DNA from: Spirosoma taeanense
Lineage (GTDB): Bacteria > Bacteroidota > Bacteroidia > Cytophagales > Spirosomataceae
DNA: 64,000 nt
Direction: 5' to 3'
NCBI RefSeq assembly: GCF_013127955.1
Contig: NZ_CP053435.1
Coordinates: 2,976,001-3,040,000, forward strand
Shown: piece by piece, positions 54,801 to 62,492 of the stretch
Position numbering within the stretch: position 1 is the stretch's first letter
How the letters are laid out: every line of letters begins with the position of its first letter
Position numbers and translations under genes: made by a program
Notes under the pieces: generated by a model
Databases searched by the model: none
What the model saw: the letters and a program-made list of their open reading frames with translations, nothing else
What the model was told of the DNA's origin: nothing

Positions 54801-55067
54801 TTCAAAATAGGTATACAGCTTACCGACGCCCATCATGGCCAGGGCTGCCGTCAGGTAGGCAATGGGCAGGCTGGTCCGGGGGTTGTTTTCGAGGAGGATA
54901 ACATTGGCCGACACGTAAACCAGAATGGTACCAATGCCCAGAAAAAAATTATGCAGAAAAAACAGCCAGACTGTAGAAGCTTCGGTTGTGCGAACGCCAA
55001 TAGAACGGTACCAGACCTGAGCAGATGTCATTTCGTTTTCAAGCAGAATTAGGTCAATTTTAACCAT
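51804..55067 (-). CDS. ATP/ADP-translocase-like membrane protein fused to HEAT repeats and a cyclic-nucleotide-binding domain
   Basis: 1087 residues. The N-terminal 430 have about twelve membrane helices and the nucleotide-transporter (NTT/Tlc) motif FWGISAVVFDVRQSKRLFSV. Residues about 470-850 are HEAT-like helical repeats (e.g. DVSLREAAVEAAGQMASADV). Residues about 945-1075 are a cNMP-binding domain with GFFGELALLDAEPRSATA; the Glu (near 1018) and Arg (near 1027) that hold cAMP phosphate and ribose are present. A receiver-adenylate cyclase gene lies immediately upstream, so cAMP is the likely ligand. ATG 55067 follows a full TAATTTTG promoter element by about 30 bp; ATG 55031 is an alternative start. 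Confidence 0.85.
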   Translation of the reverse strand: MVKIDLILLENEMTSAQVWYRSIGVRTTEASTVWLFFLHNFFLGIGTILVYVSANVILLENNPRTSLPIAYLTAALAMMGVGKLYTYFEHHLLLRRLAVRVLLAVVVCTFVLGLLVLFGHSIASAIAIMAGYRVIYLLTNLEFWGISAVVFDVRQSKRLFSVISSGDMPAKALGALLSVIVHDHDDLYLLLLTAFLAYGVAMYVLRFTIRSHAIGVAPAKARLRRRTSPPFVRQLFGGHELVFSMCLSLAAIACVVTSVEYFFFINVKQKFHHQGDVMQYIGFVLMLTYLSALIFKLMLSRKTFERIGVRWSLAVLPVSALLGIGLFGALLALGVSETSLLVYFCGLYLLLEVLRRSVFDPIFLVLFQPLTPQARLQGHTLVKGFYEPAGMALAGLLLLILNSLPTVAYWVPFIWMALFMAAALYFLYRTYHHYLNTLKDALERRFLASDDLILPVAAQDVLAENLHSSRPEEVLHALDWFQQHDPDSLNAQASYLLRHTDSQVRARALAILGEQADRQLLHALLTADPEARLRQTAAYWLAYRPDGGEDELNRLLKHSDLAVRTGAIRGRLEANPSDPLAYQYLTELATTDEPTDRIAALELLTFFVPKAQRQLLETALASQDVSLREAAVEAAGQMASADVTPKIVALLTDPLLWRVAARSLIHSGTAAVPYLRAAVQSTASPLFIRRLAGVCGQIAASESRQLLIELTQVTNLFWRAAALRSLHGFAPEPADAAHFQDLLAEEWQLAQRLLIGIDVESDVALIDSLAYELTLLEQRVFGLLRQLYDPHLIADAQRGVAHATRDRKANALEMLENLIPRATYQSLQALVDDLPVGDKLRMLGKLTAPLQDTEPITAYIIQQGEAVFTEWTISQALRLWMPSRSTIHYLTPFLNTDSELIRETASDALQRLSSSHPGLLASQSYPDQILMKHTTTAQISAIDRVIALKRTALFADTPENVLSSIAVIMHEVTYYEGQEVFAKGETGTSLFIIYDGEVAIYDESEQLATFRKGGFFGELALLDAEPRSATAVALTHVMAFRIDQDDFYDLMEERSEVLQNIIRVLCQRLRRQNESLRTLSASVPTAP

Positions 55068-55095
55068 TTATCCCACACGAATGACGTCAGGACTG

Positions 55096-55103
55096 CAAAA
55101 TTA
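55096..55103 (-). promoter_or_regulatory. TAnnTTTG -7 promoter element
   Basis: TAATTTTG on the minus strand is a full match, between the cyclase gene and the NTT-HEAT-cNMP gene. The effector may thus be made independently of the signalling genes. Confidence 0.6.
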
Positions 55104-55132
55104 TACCCATCGTAAACGGTGAGTGCTGTAAA

Positions 55133-56179
55133 TTACTCCAGCACTGCATACACCAGAACAGGCCTGGCTTTGTTTTTCAGGCTGACCTCCCCGATCCGTT
55201 CGCATTGAAACGACTCGCTGATCTGCTGATAGGTCTGGTCGGTGACCAGAATCTGGCCGGGGTGCGCTATCGACTGAAGGCGCTGCGCCAGGTTAACCGT
55301 ATTGCCAATAACGGTGTAGTCGAACCGGCGCAGCGTCGCCGATCCGATGTTGCCCGACACCATTTCGCCCGTGTTGATGCCAATAGAAACCTCCGGGCGA
55401 AATGCAATGGTGCTGGGCAACACGTACGTATTATCCCGGATTTGCTGACGAACCGCCAGAGCCGCGTCAATTGCCCGGTCCAGATGGTGTTTGCCCTGAA
55501 AAACGGCCATGACGGCGTCGCCGATGAATTTATCGACGTAACCGCCCTGGGCAATCAGTTCTTTTACCATCTGATCGAAGTATACATTCAGCAGGGTCAC
55601 GACCTGGTTAGCCGGCATGTTCTCGGAAATAGCAGTGAACCCGCAGATATCAATGAATATGACCGTTGCATCAACCGTCTCGCTGGTCAGCAGCCGGTCT
55701 TCGACACCCGGCCGGGCCATGAAGTTAATTACAGCTTCGTCGACGTACATTTTCAGGATATTGTTTTCCTGAATGGCCCGGAGCGTTTCCTGCATCCGGC
55801 TGACCTGCTGAATCGTCTTATCAATAGTAATCTCCAGGTCGGTGAAATTGACCGGCTTACAGACAAAGTCAAACGCGCCCCGGTTCATAGCCGTCCGGAT
55901 GTTGTCCATATCGCCGTAGGCCGAGACGATGACGGTTTTTAGCAGACTATTCAGTTCGCCTAACTTCGTTAGCAGCGTCAACCCGTCCATAACGGGCATG
56001 TTAATGTCACTCAGAACAATATTTACGTCGGGGTTCTCGGCAATTTTATCCAGCGCTTCCTGCCCGTTCGTCGCAAAAATAAACTCGTAGATATTCTCAC
56101 GAATTTTTCGCCTGAATTTTTGCTTGATGAGTAGCTCCAGATCCGTTTCGTCGTCGACAACTAAAATTTTGGTGCTCAT
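55133..56179 (-). CDS. Receiver-adenylate cyclase (class III)
   Basis: 348 residues: a receiver domain (1-120, phospho-acceptor Asp58 in VLSDINMPVMDG, Lys108), a helical linker and a class III cyclase domain (165-345). All residues for catalysis are seen: metal Asp177 (FIDICGF) and Asp221 (KFIGDAVMAVF), adenine-selecting Lys217 and Asp287 (RRFDYTVIG), and transition-state Asn296 and Arg300 (NTVNLAQRL). Lys plus Asp predicts ATP, not GTP, as substrate, so the product is cAMP. It is soluble. It overlaps the response-regulator gene by 4 bp (ATGA). Phosphorylation of the receiver probably tunes cAMP output. Confidence 0.92.
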   Translation of the reverse strand: MSTKILVVDDETDLELLIKQKFRRKIRENIYEFIFATNGQEALDKIAENPDVNIVLSDINMPVMDGLTLLTKLGELNSLLKTVIVSAYGDMDNIRTAMNRGAFDFVCKPVNFTDLEITIDKTIQQVSRMQETLRAIQENNILKMYVDEAVINFMARPGVEDRLLTSETVDATVIFIDICGFTAISENMPANQVVTLLNVYFDQMVKELIAQGGYVDKFIGDAVMAVFQGKHHLDRAIDAALAVRQQIRDNTYVLPSTIAFRPEVSIGINTGEMVSGNIGSATLRRFDYTVIGNTVNLAQRLQSIAHPGQILVTDQTYQQISESFQCERIGEVSLKNKARPVLVYAVLE

Positions 56180-56556
56180 AACGGATTGAACTGATTGAGT
56201 TTATCTTTTAACTGAGCGAAGTCGATGGGTTTGGTCAGAAAGTCATTCGCCCCGTAATCCATGGCCTGCTGGTAACTCTGCGGGTCGCCATAAGCCGTTA
56301 TCATCACGACGACCGGGGCTGGCACGATTGGTTGCGCCCGAATATGCCGCAGAAGTTCCAGCCCACTCATACCCGGCATGTTGATATCCGACAGGATCAG
56401 TACGGCCTGGGCACTGTGTTCATGTAGGTATTCAAGAGCGGTCTCGCCAGAATTGGCAAAACTAAACAGCAGCTCGCCACTGCGAATTTCGCGCCGAAAC
56501 CGTTTTTCGAACAGCAACTGCATATCCGCTTCGTCGTCTACAATCAGAATGTTCAT
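56176..56556 (-). CDS. Single-domain response regulator
   Basis: 126 residues, receiver only: LIVDDEADMQLLFEKRFRRE, phospho-acceptor Asp57 in ILSDINMPGMSG, MITAYGD with the switch Thr, and FLTKPIDF with Lys. Its N-terminal half is close to that of the cyclase receiver (KFRRKIR/RFRREIR), so the two probably arose by duplication. With no output domain it may relay phosphate between the TPR kinase and the cyclase, or act as a phosphate sink. It lies 40 bp after the kinase gene and overlaps the cyclase start. Confidence 0.9.
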   Translation of the reverse strand: MNILIVDDEADMQLLFEKRFRREIRSGELLFSFANSGETALEYLHEHSAQAVLILSDINMPGMSGLELLRHIRAQPIVPAPVVVMITAYGDPQSYQQAMDYGANDFLTKPIDFAQLKDKLNQFNPL

Positions 56557-56596
56557 AGAATCAGAGTAGGGTTAGGTTGACATGGACTTGATATGG

Positions 56597-58849
56597 TCAG
56601 GACACAGCCATTTCTACCGCTACGGGTAAGGTAATAATGAACTCCGTAAATTCTCCTTCTTTTGTGTCGACGGTCAGTGTGCCGCCATGCCCTTTGGTGA
56701 TAATATCATAGGAAAGAGACAGCCCCAGGCCAGTTCCTTCGCCTGTTGGCTTGGTCGTAAAGAACGGCTGGAATATTTTCTGCTTTACCGGCTCAGCGAT
56801 GCCTTTCCCGTTATCACGTACCCGAATTTCTACCCCCGCCCGGGTTCTGGCGGTGCTGACCGTTACGGTTGGTTTGTAGTCGTCGGCGGATTGGTGCTGC
56901 TTCTCCCGCACCGTATAAAACGCGTTCGTAAACAGATTCAACAGGACCCGACTAATCTCCTGGGACTCTACGCTGACCTGGCCCAGGTTGGGGTCCAGAT
57001 GGGTTACCAGCGTAGCATTAAACTCTTTGTCTTTAGCCCGAAGCCCGTGGTAAGCCAGCCGGAGATATTCCTCCGCCAGACTGTTAATATCCGTAGGTTG
57101 AGGTTGCCCCGAGCTGGCGCGGGAATGCTGCAGCATGCCTTTCACGATGCTGTCGGCCCGCTTGCCGTGATGAACGATCTTCTCCTGATTCTGAGCCAAA
57201 TCGGTCATGAGTTCCTGAAAATATTCTTTGTCGGCTTCGGGCAGGTCCAGTTTCTGTAGCTCATCCAGAGTTTCCTGACAGAGCTCGGCCGACACTTCGG
57301 CGAAGTTGTTAACGAAATTCAGCGGGTTTTGGATTTCGTGGGCGATACCGGCCGTCAGTTCCCCCAGCGACGCCATTTTTTCGTGCTGGATAAGCTGCGT
57401 CTGCGTTATTTTCAGTTCAGCCAGTGTGCGCTGTATTTCTTCTTTCTGCTTCTGGAGCAAGGCGTTGGCTTTGTGTTTGGTGCGGAAGGCAATAAAAGCA
57501 ACAATTGCCAGGCTTAAGGTTAGGAGCAGGCCCACCAGCAGGGCCAGTTGCCGGGTCTTTGCCACGGCATTTTCCTTTTGTTGCTCAGCCTTAACCGCCT
57601 GCTGTTTTTTATCGAATTCAAAATTGAGGGTCAGCTCGGTAGCTTTCCGGATATTGTCTTTGCTCCGTATGGAGTCAGCGATTGCCGTGCCTGTTTTGAA
57701 GGCGCTTAACGCGCGGCTAAAGTCTCCGGTTTTTTCGTAGCATTTGGATAACTCCTGATACGCCTGCTCAACCTGATCATCATAAATATCGGCGTCTTTG
57801 ATCGCCTGGAATCCCTTTTCGTAATACGGTATGGCAGCCTGATAGTTTTTCATCATATTCTCGATAGCCCCCATCGTGTAATACGCCTGAAAACTGTTCA
57901 GTGGCTGTTTCGACAGGTTGGCAATGGGAATAGCCTGTCTGGCCAGCGCCCTAGCGTCCGAAAACTTCTGCCTGTGCGCCAGCGCGTAGGCCGCGTTCGA
58001 CAAGCCAGTCGCGTGCATACCCTGATCGCCCATCTGTTTGCCGAGCGCAGCCGTTTTCAGGGCATATTCATACGACTTGACGTATTTTCGCTCACTCTGG
58101 TATAAGGTAGACAGGTTGGAGTAGGCGTACAGCTCCACGTTTTTGATAGCGGCCTGCCGGGCTAAACTAATCGCTTTGAGCAATGTTTGTTCAGCCCGGG
58201 TCGTATCGCCCGTAGTCTTGTAGGTAATGGCTAAATTGATGAGCACATAGGCCTGCATATTTGCATTCTTTGCTGTCTCGGCCAGGACCAGCGCTTTCTG
58301 GAAATAAGTCAGTGCCTGCGAGTAGTTCGACAGCATCTGGTACGAAACCGCCAGATTCTGGTAGGCCCGGCTCAACGATTTATTATTGCCGGTCTGCTGG
58401 GCGATTTCGCGCGATTTATCAAAATAATAGATGGAACTGTCGTACTTGCTCTGCATGCCATACATCATCCCGTAGCCGGAGTACATATCGCCCAGATCGC
58501 CCAGATTCTTAAGCGCTCGGAAGTCTTCCTCCGCTGCCTTCAGGTTTGCACTGGCAGCTGAAAATTCACCTTTATAACAATAGGCATTGGCGGCCTCCAG
58601 ACGCGCCCGGGCTTCGCCCCGTTTATAGTTAATAGCCCTGGCCTGCTCGATCGTTCGTTTGCTTAAGCTCAGGGCCGAGTCGATATTGACTTCAACCAGA
58701 TAGGAAAGTTTTTTATTGATCAGATTGATCCGTCCCGTATCCGTTGTTGCTTTCGCAATCAGCCGATCTAAACTGTCAAGCTTACGCTTCTGGGCATAGG
58801 AAGACGTAACACAGTAAGTCAGCAGCACGAGAACCATGAACCCCTTCAT
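56597..58849 (-). CDS. TPR-repeat sensor histidine kinase
   Basis: 750 residues. A signal peptide (MKGFMVLVLLTYCVTSSYA) exports about 380 residues of tetratricopeptide repeats (SRAYQNLAVSYQMLSNYSQALTYFQKAL-type units). Then come one membrane helix (LALLVGLLLTLSLAIVAFIAF), a coiled coil (QKQKEEIQRTLAELKITQTQ) and a kinase core with LTAGIAHEIQNPLNF (phospho-His near 505), VLLNLFTNAFYTV, VRDNGKGI and GEGTGLGLSLSYDI. The periplasmic TPR array probably binds a protein or peptide signal. As first gene of the cAMP unit it is the likely input. Confidence 0.92.
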   Translation of the reverse strand: MKGFMVLVLLTYCVTSSYAQKRKLDSLDRLIAKATTDTGRINLINKKLSYLVEVNIDSALSLSKRTIEQARAINYKRGEARARLEAANAYCYKGEFSAASANLKAAEEDFRALKNLGDLGDMYSGYGMMYGMQSKYDSSIYYFDKSREIAQQTGNNKSLSRAYQNLAVSYQMLSNYSQALTYFQKALVLAETAKNANMQAYVLINLAITYKTTGDTTRAEQTLLKAISLARQAAIKNVELYAYSNLSTLYQSERKYVKSYEYALKTAALGKQMGDQGMHATGLSNAAYALAHRQKFSDARALARQAIPIANLSKQPLNSFQAYYTMGAIENMMKNYQAAIPYYEKGFQAIKDADIYDDQVEQAYQELSKCYEKTGDFSRALSAFKTGTAIADSIRSKDNIRKATELTLNFEFDKKQQAVKAEQQKENAVAKTRQLALLVGLLLTLSLAIVAFIAFRTKHKANALLQKQKEEIQRTLAELKITQTQLIQHEKMASLGELTAGIAHEIQNPLNFVNNFAEVSAELCQETLDELQKLDLPEADKEYFQELMTDLAQNQEKIVHHGKRADSIVKGMLQHSRASSGQPQPTDINSLAEEYLRLAYHGLRAKDKEFNATLVTHLDPNLGQVSVESQEISRVLLNLFTNAFYTVREKQHQSADDYKPTVTVSTARTRAGVEIRVRDNGKGIAEPVKQKIFQPFFTTKPTGEGTGLGLSLSYDIITKGHGGTLTVDTKEGEFTEFIITLPVAVEMAVS

Positions 58850-59331
58850 ATAGATTGCTCCGGTGTACGCTTTAGATTTTTAGACGGGTATACCAACAGC
58901 CCGACGCGCCAAGCATGGCACATACCGCCAGCCACATATTTCCTGATCACAGAAGCAGGAAGGCGTATTCTGTAAATATACAGATTCAGTTCAATCCTCA
59001 ACAGAACTGCCTTTCATTCAAAGGAATGGACATTAAATCTTTACTTGAAGGTAAGTCCTCGCGGCTTCAGCGACGCTGACCTATGCCCAACCTTTAGCTC
59101 TTTTTTTAATGGATTAATCTCTTTCGGAATCAGTAAGCGCGGCCCAATACATACCGTTAAATCAACAAATATTAGGGAACGGCGCACTCGGAATGCTCAC
59201 TTTAGCGTATGTTTGAAGCCTCGGATGAACATTTAACGGGCGGCTATCGAAACAACTCTACCCTTACAGATTACTCTTTCTTAAACTGTAAGACCGGTTT
59301 ATTACTCCATTCAATTCATTACAAAAGGTTT
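58850..59331. other. Intergenic control region (482 bp)
   Basis: It separates the divergent TPR-kinase and DUF4382 genes. Two short open frames here have no protein character. The TATGTTTG element at 59208 and a 5' leader of about 110 nt for the DUF4382 gene lie at its right end. Confidence 0.4.
59208..59215 (+). promoter_or_regulatory. TAnnTTTG -7 promoter element
   Basis: TATGTTTG, a full match, contains the in-frame ATG at 59209. That ATG would therefore lie upstream of the transcript, which supports ATG 59332 as the true start. Confidence 0.6.
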
Positions 59332-60285
59332 ATGAAAAAAGTCTGTCGCAGCGTTCGGTATCTGCTTATTTTCTTTGCTCTGGGTTCCGCCGGAGCCTGC
59401 ACCCGGAGTGCCAGTGACCCGCAGCCGGTGGGAAGCCCCACGGGGCCGTCGGGTACGGTCTCTCTTGAGTTAACGGACGCTCCAATTGACGATGCCAGCG
59501 TGCAGGGTGTGTTCGTTACTGTCGCTCAAGTTAAGATCGACGGGAAGGTTTTCCCGGCTTTTACCGGCAAAAAAACCATCAACGTTCTGGCGCTACAGAA
59601 TGGCAACGTTGAGTCGCTGGGGCTGAGCCGCCTGGAAGCCGGCACCTATAGCAACATCTCACTGGTACTCGACTATTCGACCGATGCCAGCGGGAATGCG
59701 CCGGGCTGCTACGTTCTCTCAACGGGCAATCAGAAATACAACCTTGCCGAAGGCGGCAAACAACAGGTTGAGCTTAAAGCGGCCAAAGCTCTCGACGTAA
59801 AGGAGAATGCGCAGACCAGCCTGGTGATGGATCTCGACCTCCGGAAAGCGGTGAAAGACAACAACGGGGCAAGCGCCGGTGGTTATCAGTTTGCCAGTGA
59901 AAATGAACTGCAGTCGATGGTCAGGCTGGTGAGCAAAGAGCGGACGGGGGCCGTAACGGGTAAGTGTAGCAATACAGGCTCAAACCGGAAAGTGGTCGTG
60001 TTCGCTTATCCGAAGGGCCAGTTCAACAAAAGCGCCGAAGTAAACAGCCAGTTTCAGGGGGCGGTTACCAGCGCAGCCGTTGATGGGAATGGTACTTATA
60101 AGCTTTCTTTCCTGGAAGAAGGAAATTATGAGCTTTATTTTGCGGGTTACCAGACAAGCCAGAATGCCACCACCTTCCAGGGCTTGCTCCAGCTAAACGG
60201 CGCCCTGAACCTGAACAGCGTATCTGTTAAGTCAGGCGCTGAAGTCAGACTGGATGTGAGCCTGGGTGGCTTACTGAGTTTATAA
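59332..60285 (+). CDS. DUF4382 lipoprotein
   Basis: 317 residues. The lipobox is AGAC in ALGSAGACTRSAS. The DUF4382 domain follows: SGTVSLELTDAPIDDASVQG, VFVTVAQVKI, LEAGTYSNISLVLDY and later LVMDLDLRKAV. The C-terminal 110 residues (TGKCSNTGSNRKVVVFAYPK on) are a second beta domain resembling carboxypeptidase-regulatory-like modules, with TYKLSFLEEGNYELYF. It is probably an outer-membrane surface protein of unknown role. A bidirectional terminator separates it from the convergent phosphodiesterase gene. Confidence 0.85.
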   Translation: MKKVCRSVRYLLIFFALGSAGACTRSASDPQPVGSPTGPSGTVSLELTDAPIDDASVQGVFVTVAQVKIDGKVFPAFTGKKTINVLALQNGNVESLGLSRLEAGTYSNISLVLDYSTDASGNAPGCYVLSTGNQKYNLAEGGKQQVELKAAKALDVKENAQTSLVMDLDLRKAVKDNNGASAGGYQFASENELQSMVRLVSKERTGAVTGKCSNTGSNRKVVVFAYPKGQFNKSAEVNSQFQGAVTSAAVDGNGTYKLSFLEEGNYELYFAGYQTSQNATTFQGLLQLNGALNLNSVSVKSGAEVRLDVSLGGLLSL

Positions 60286-60309
60286 TCAGCGACCGAACAC
60301 GCTTTCAAC

Positions 60310-60341
60310 AATCCGCAAGGTTTATGCAAACCTTGCGGATT
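60310..60341. terminator. Bidirectional terminator hairpin
   Basis: A 14-bp perfect stem (AATCCGCAAGGTTT with AAACCTTGCGGATT) and ATGC loop lies between two convergent genes. A short T-rich stretch (TCTCGTTT) follows on the plus strand. Confidence 0.75.
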
Positions 60342-60352
60342 CTCGTTTATCT

Positions 60353-61624
60353 CTACTCCTGTTTGGGTTTTTCGAGTACAACCCACCGGTTAACGCGGTT
60401 AGCGGGTCCTTCCAGCACCACTTTATAAAACGTAGAAGGAAGCTGGCTTACGTCAACAACGGCCCACTCCTGACCAAGGGGCACCTCGCCCAGCAGGTGA
60501 TACTGATCTGTTCCGCCGGTTTCGAACTGATTGGTCGACGTTACCCAAATTTTCACCGTCTCGCCGGGTTCCAGCGACTGCCACGTAATATCGAGCTTGT
60601 CCTGAACGTAATTAACCGCCAGGTCCATTATGGAAACCGGCCCGATCAGCGACGTGCCGTCCAGTTCCTGCGCGACATCGTTCGGCAGGGTTACGTTCAG
60701 GAAGCTTGCCAGCGTTGGCATGATGTCGACAATCCCCGGCTGCGTGGCCCGCGCATACGCGTTTACGTTGGCATAGTTCGTTACCAGCCAGGTGTTCCGC
60801 TGCCGGGGCGATTGCCCGCCGTGGTTTTTGCCGGTCTGTTCGTCGCGGCCGTGATCGGTCGTAACTAGGAGCAGCCAGTCTTCCGGAAAGTGCTGCTGCC
60901 GATACTGAATGGCGGCCCACAACCGACCAATCTGCCCATCCATCATTTCGACAGCCGCCCGGAAGGGTTCACTATCACCGTAGCGGTGACCCATGTCATC
61001 GGTAAATTCGAGGTACACCCAGGATAAATCCGGCCCCTGCCGACGAATCAGGTTCGCTGCATCACTAACGACCTGCTCATCGATCCGGTGCATATACTGT
61101 TTCTCCGGATCTTGCGGAAACCGGACCGTATCCAACTCATAGCCGTCGAAGTGATAATCCAGTTTAAAATGACTGGTTTGCGCCAGTCCTTCGCCCAGCA
61201 GCCTGGTTCGGTTATCGGTCCAGCTGGAGAAGACGGCGGTCGTTCGAGTGGGATACTGGGTTTTGAACAGCCGAAAAATCGTGGGGTAGTGGTAGTTCGG
61301 TGACTTGATGGCGTTGTCCCATACGTTGTGTTTGTTAACCCACGTACCCGTCAGCAGACTGTTGTAGCCAACGGCCGAAATAGTCGGCGTCTGGGAGTAG
61401 GCGCCTTTCTCACCACCAACGTGCGCCCGCAGATACCGGCCCTGCTGAGCGATGGCCCGCAGATTGGGCACGCTTGCGGTTTGGATAACATCGGCGGGGA
61501 TACCATCAACAATAACGAAAATAGCTTTACGCTGTCGCTCCTGCGCTAGGGCGGAAGAGTTGACGGATACGGTTATTACGGTCAATACGCCTACAAGTAA
61601 GCCTTTCTGTATTGGAGACATCAT
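60353..61624 (-). CDS. Secreted alkaline phosphatase-superfamily phosphodiesterase/pyrophosphatase
   Basis: 423 residues with a signal peptide (MMSPIQKGLLVGVLTVITV...ALAQ). The alkaline-phosphatase-fold metal sites are seen: FVIVDGIPADVI, the nucleophile Thr in YSQTPTISAVGYNSLLTG, YLEFTDDMGHRYG and TTDHGRDEQTGKNHGG. A C-terminal 80-residue beta domain follows. The family hydrolyses phosphodiesters, pyrophosphates or phosphonates in the periplasm. ATG 61624 is used; the longer frame would start with TTG. It is upstream of nothing on its strand and ends at the shared terminator. Confidence 0.87.
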   Translation of the reverse strand: MMSPIQKGLLVGVLTVITVSVNSSALAQERQRKAIFVIVDGIPADVIQTASVPNLRAIAQQGRYLRAHVGGEKGAYSQTPTISAVGYNSLLTGTWVNKHNVWDNAIKSPNYHYPTIFRLFKTQYPTRTTAVFSSWTDNRTRLLGEGLAQTSHFKLDYHFDGYELDTVRFPQDPEKQYMHRIDEQVVSDAANLIRRQGPDLSWVYLEFTDDMGHRYGDSEPFRAAVEMMDGQIGRLWAAIQYRQQHFPEDWLLLVTTDHGRDEQTGKNHGGQSPRQRNTWLVTNYANVNAYARATQPGIVDIMPTLASFLNVTLPNDVAQELDGTSLIGPVSIMDLAVNYVQDKLDITWQSLEPGETVKIWVTSTNQFETGGTDQYHLLGEVPLGQEWAVVDVSQLPSTFYKVVLEGPANRVNRWVVLEKPKQE

Positions 61625-61680
61625 GCTGGAGTCGTTCAATCCGACGGCAAGCTAACAGCCATACCGCTTTCTTCCCAGAC

Positions 61681-62451
61681 TCATTCCTCAAACCACTGCC
61701 GAAACAGCGGAGCTTTTTCTTTGCTGATAGTCAGATCGGGTGGGTCGTTGGGTTTTTTAAGCGTTAGCAGCAGCTTGCCTGTATCAAGCGGCCGGTAGCT
61801 GACAATGGCGTCAATATGCACCAGATACTGACGGTTTGCCCGGAAAAACAGAGCTGGGTCGGTCAGTTCTTCCAGCTCATCAAGGGTGTTATAATCAGTT
61901 ATCAGCCGCTGCCCGTCCACTGTATGCAGATAGATCACTTCATGGCGGGTAAAATACGCGACCTGCTCCTGCGGTATGGGTACAATCTGTCGGAGATGAT
62001 GGCCCATAAACCGACGTTTATACAGTCTGACGTTTCGCTGGCCCGTTAAATCCGAGAGCAAGTCCTGAAACTGCTGCCTGAAGTCGGCCCCGCTCAGCTG
62101 CCAGCGATGAAACTTGGCCAGGGCCGCTTTCAGCTCATCCGGTTCAATCGGTTTCAGCAGATAGTCCAGACTGTTGAGCTTGAAAGCCCGGATGGCGTAA
62201 TCATCGTAGGCCGTCGTGAAGATGATGGGACCGTTGAGATCCGTCTGCTGGAAGGCTTCGAAACTCACCCCATCGGATAGTTGAATGTCGGCGATGGTCA
62301 GGTCGGGCGGCTGGTGAGTACGCAGATAGTCGCAGACGCTCTGAACACTGGTCAATGGCCCATCGATAAGGGCCGTTGGCTCCAGTTGATGCACCAGTTT
62401 ACGGAGCTGTTTTCCGATCAGCGGCTCGTCTTCAATCAGCAGAATCGTCAT
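61681..62451 (-). CDS. LytTR-family response regulator
   Basis: 256 residues. The receiver part has ILLIEDEPLIGKQLRKLV and phospho-acceptor Asp55 in LTIADIQLSDG, then TTAYDDYAIRAFKLNSLDYLLKPI. The C-terminal LytTR DNA-binding domain has YFTRHEVIYLHTVDGQRLI and FFRANRQYLVHIDAIVSY. It directly follows the LytS-type kinase (41 bp) and is its clear partner. The ABC ATPase at the start of the operon suggests that the pair senses or controls the transporter, as in antibiotic-peptide response operons. Confidence 0.92.
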   Translation of the reverse strand: MTILLIEDEPLIGKQLRKLVHQLEPTALIDGPLTSVQSVCDYLRTHQPPDLTIADIQLSDGVSFEAFQQTDLNGPIIFTTAYDDYAIRAFKLNSLDYLLKPIEPDELKAALAKFHRWQLSGADFRQQFQDLLSDLTGQRNVRLYKRRFMGHHLRQIVPIPQEQVAYFTRHEVIYLHTVDGQRLITDYNTLDELEELTDPALFFRANRQYLVHIDAIVSYRPLDTGKLLLTLKKPNDPPDLTISKEKAPLFRQWFEE

Positions 62452-62492
62452 GTAAAGAAAGGCGAATAGCCAGATTTGGGGTTTTGTCGGGC

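Noticed and set aside
59045..59236. 63-codon frame upstream of the DUF4382 gene
   Set aside because: It overlaps the promoter element at 59208 and has no protein features.
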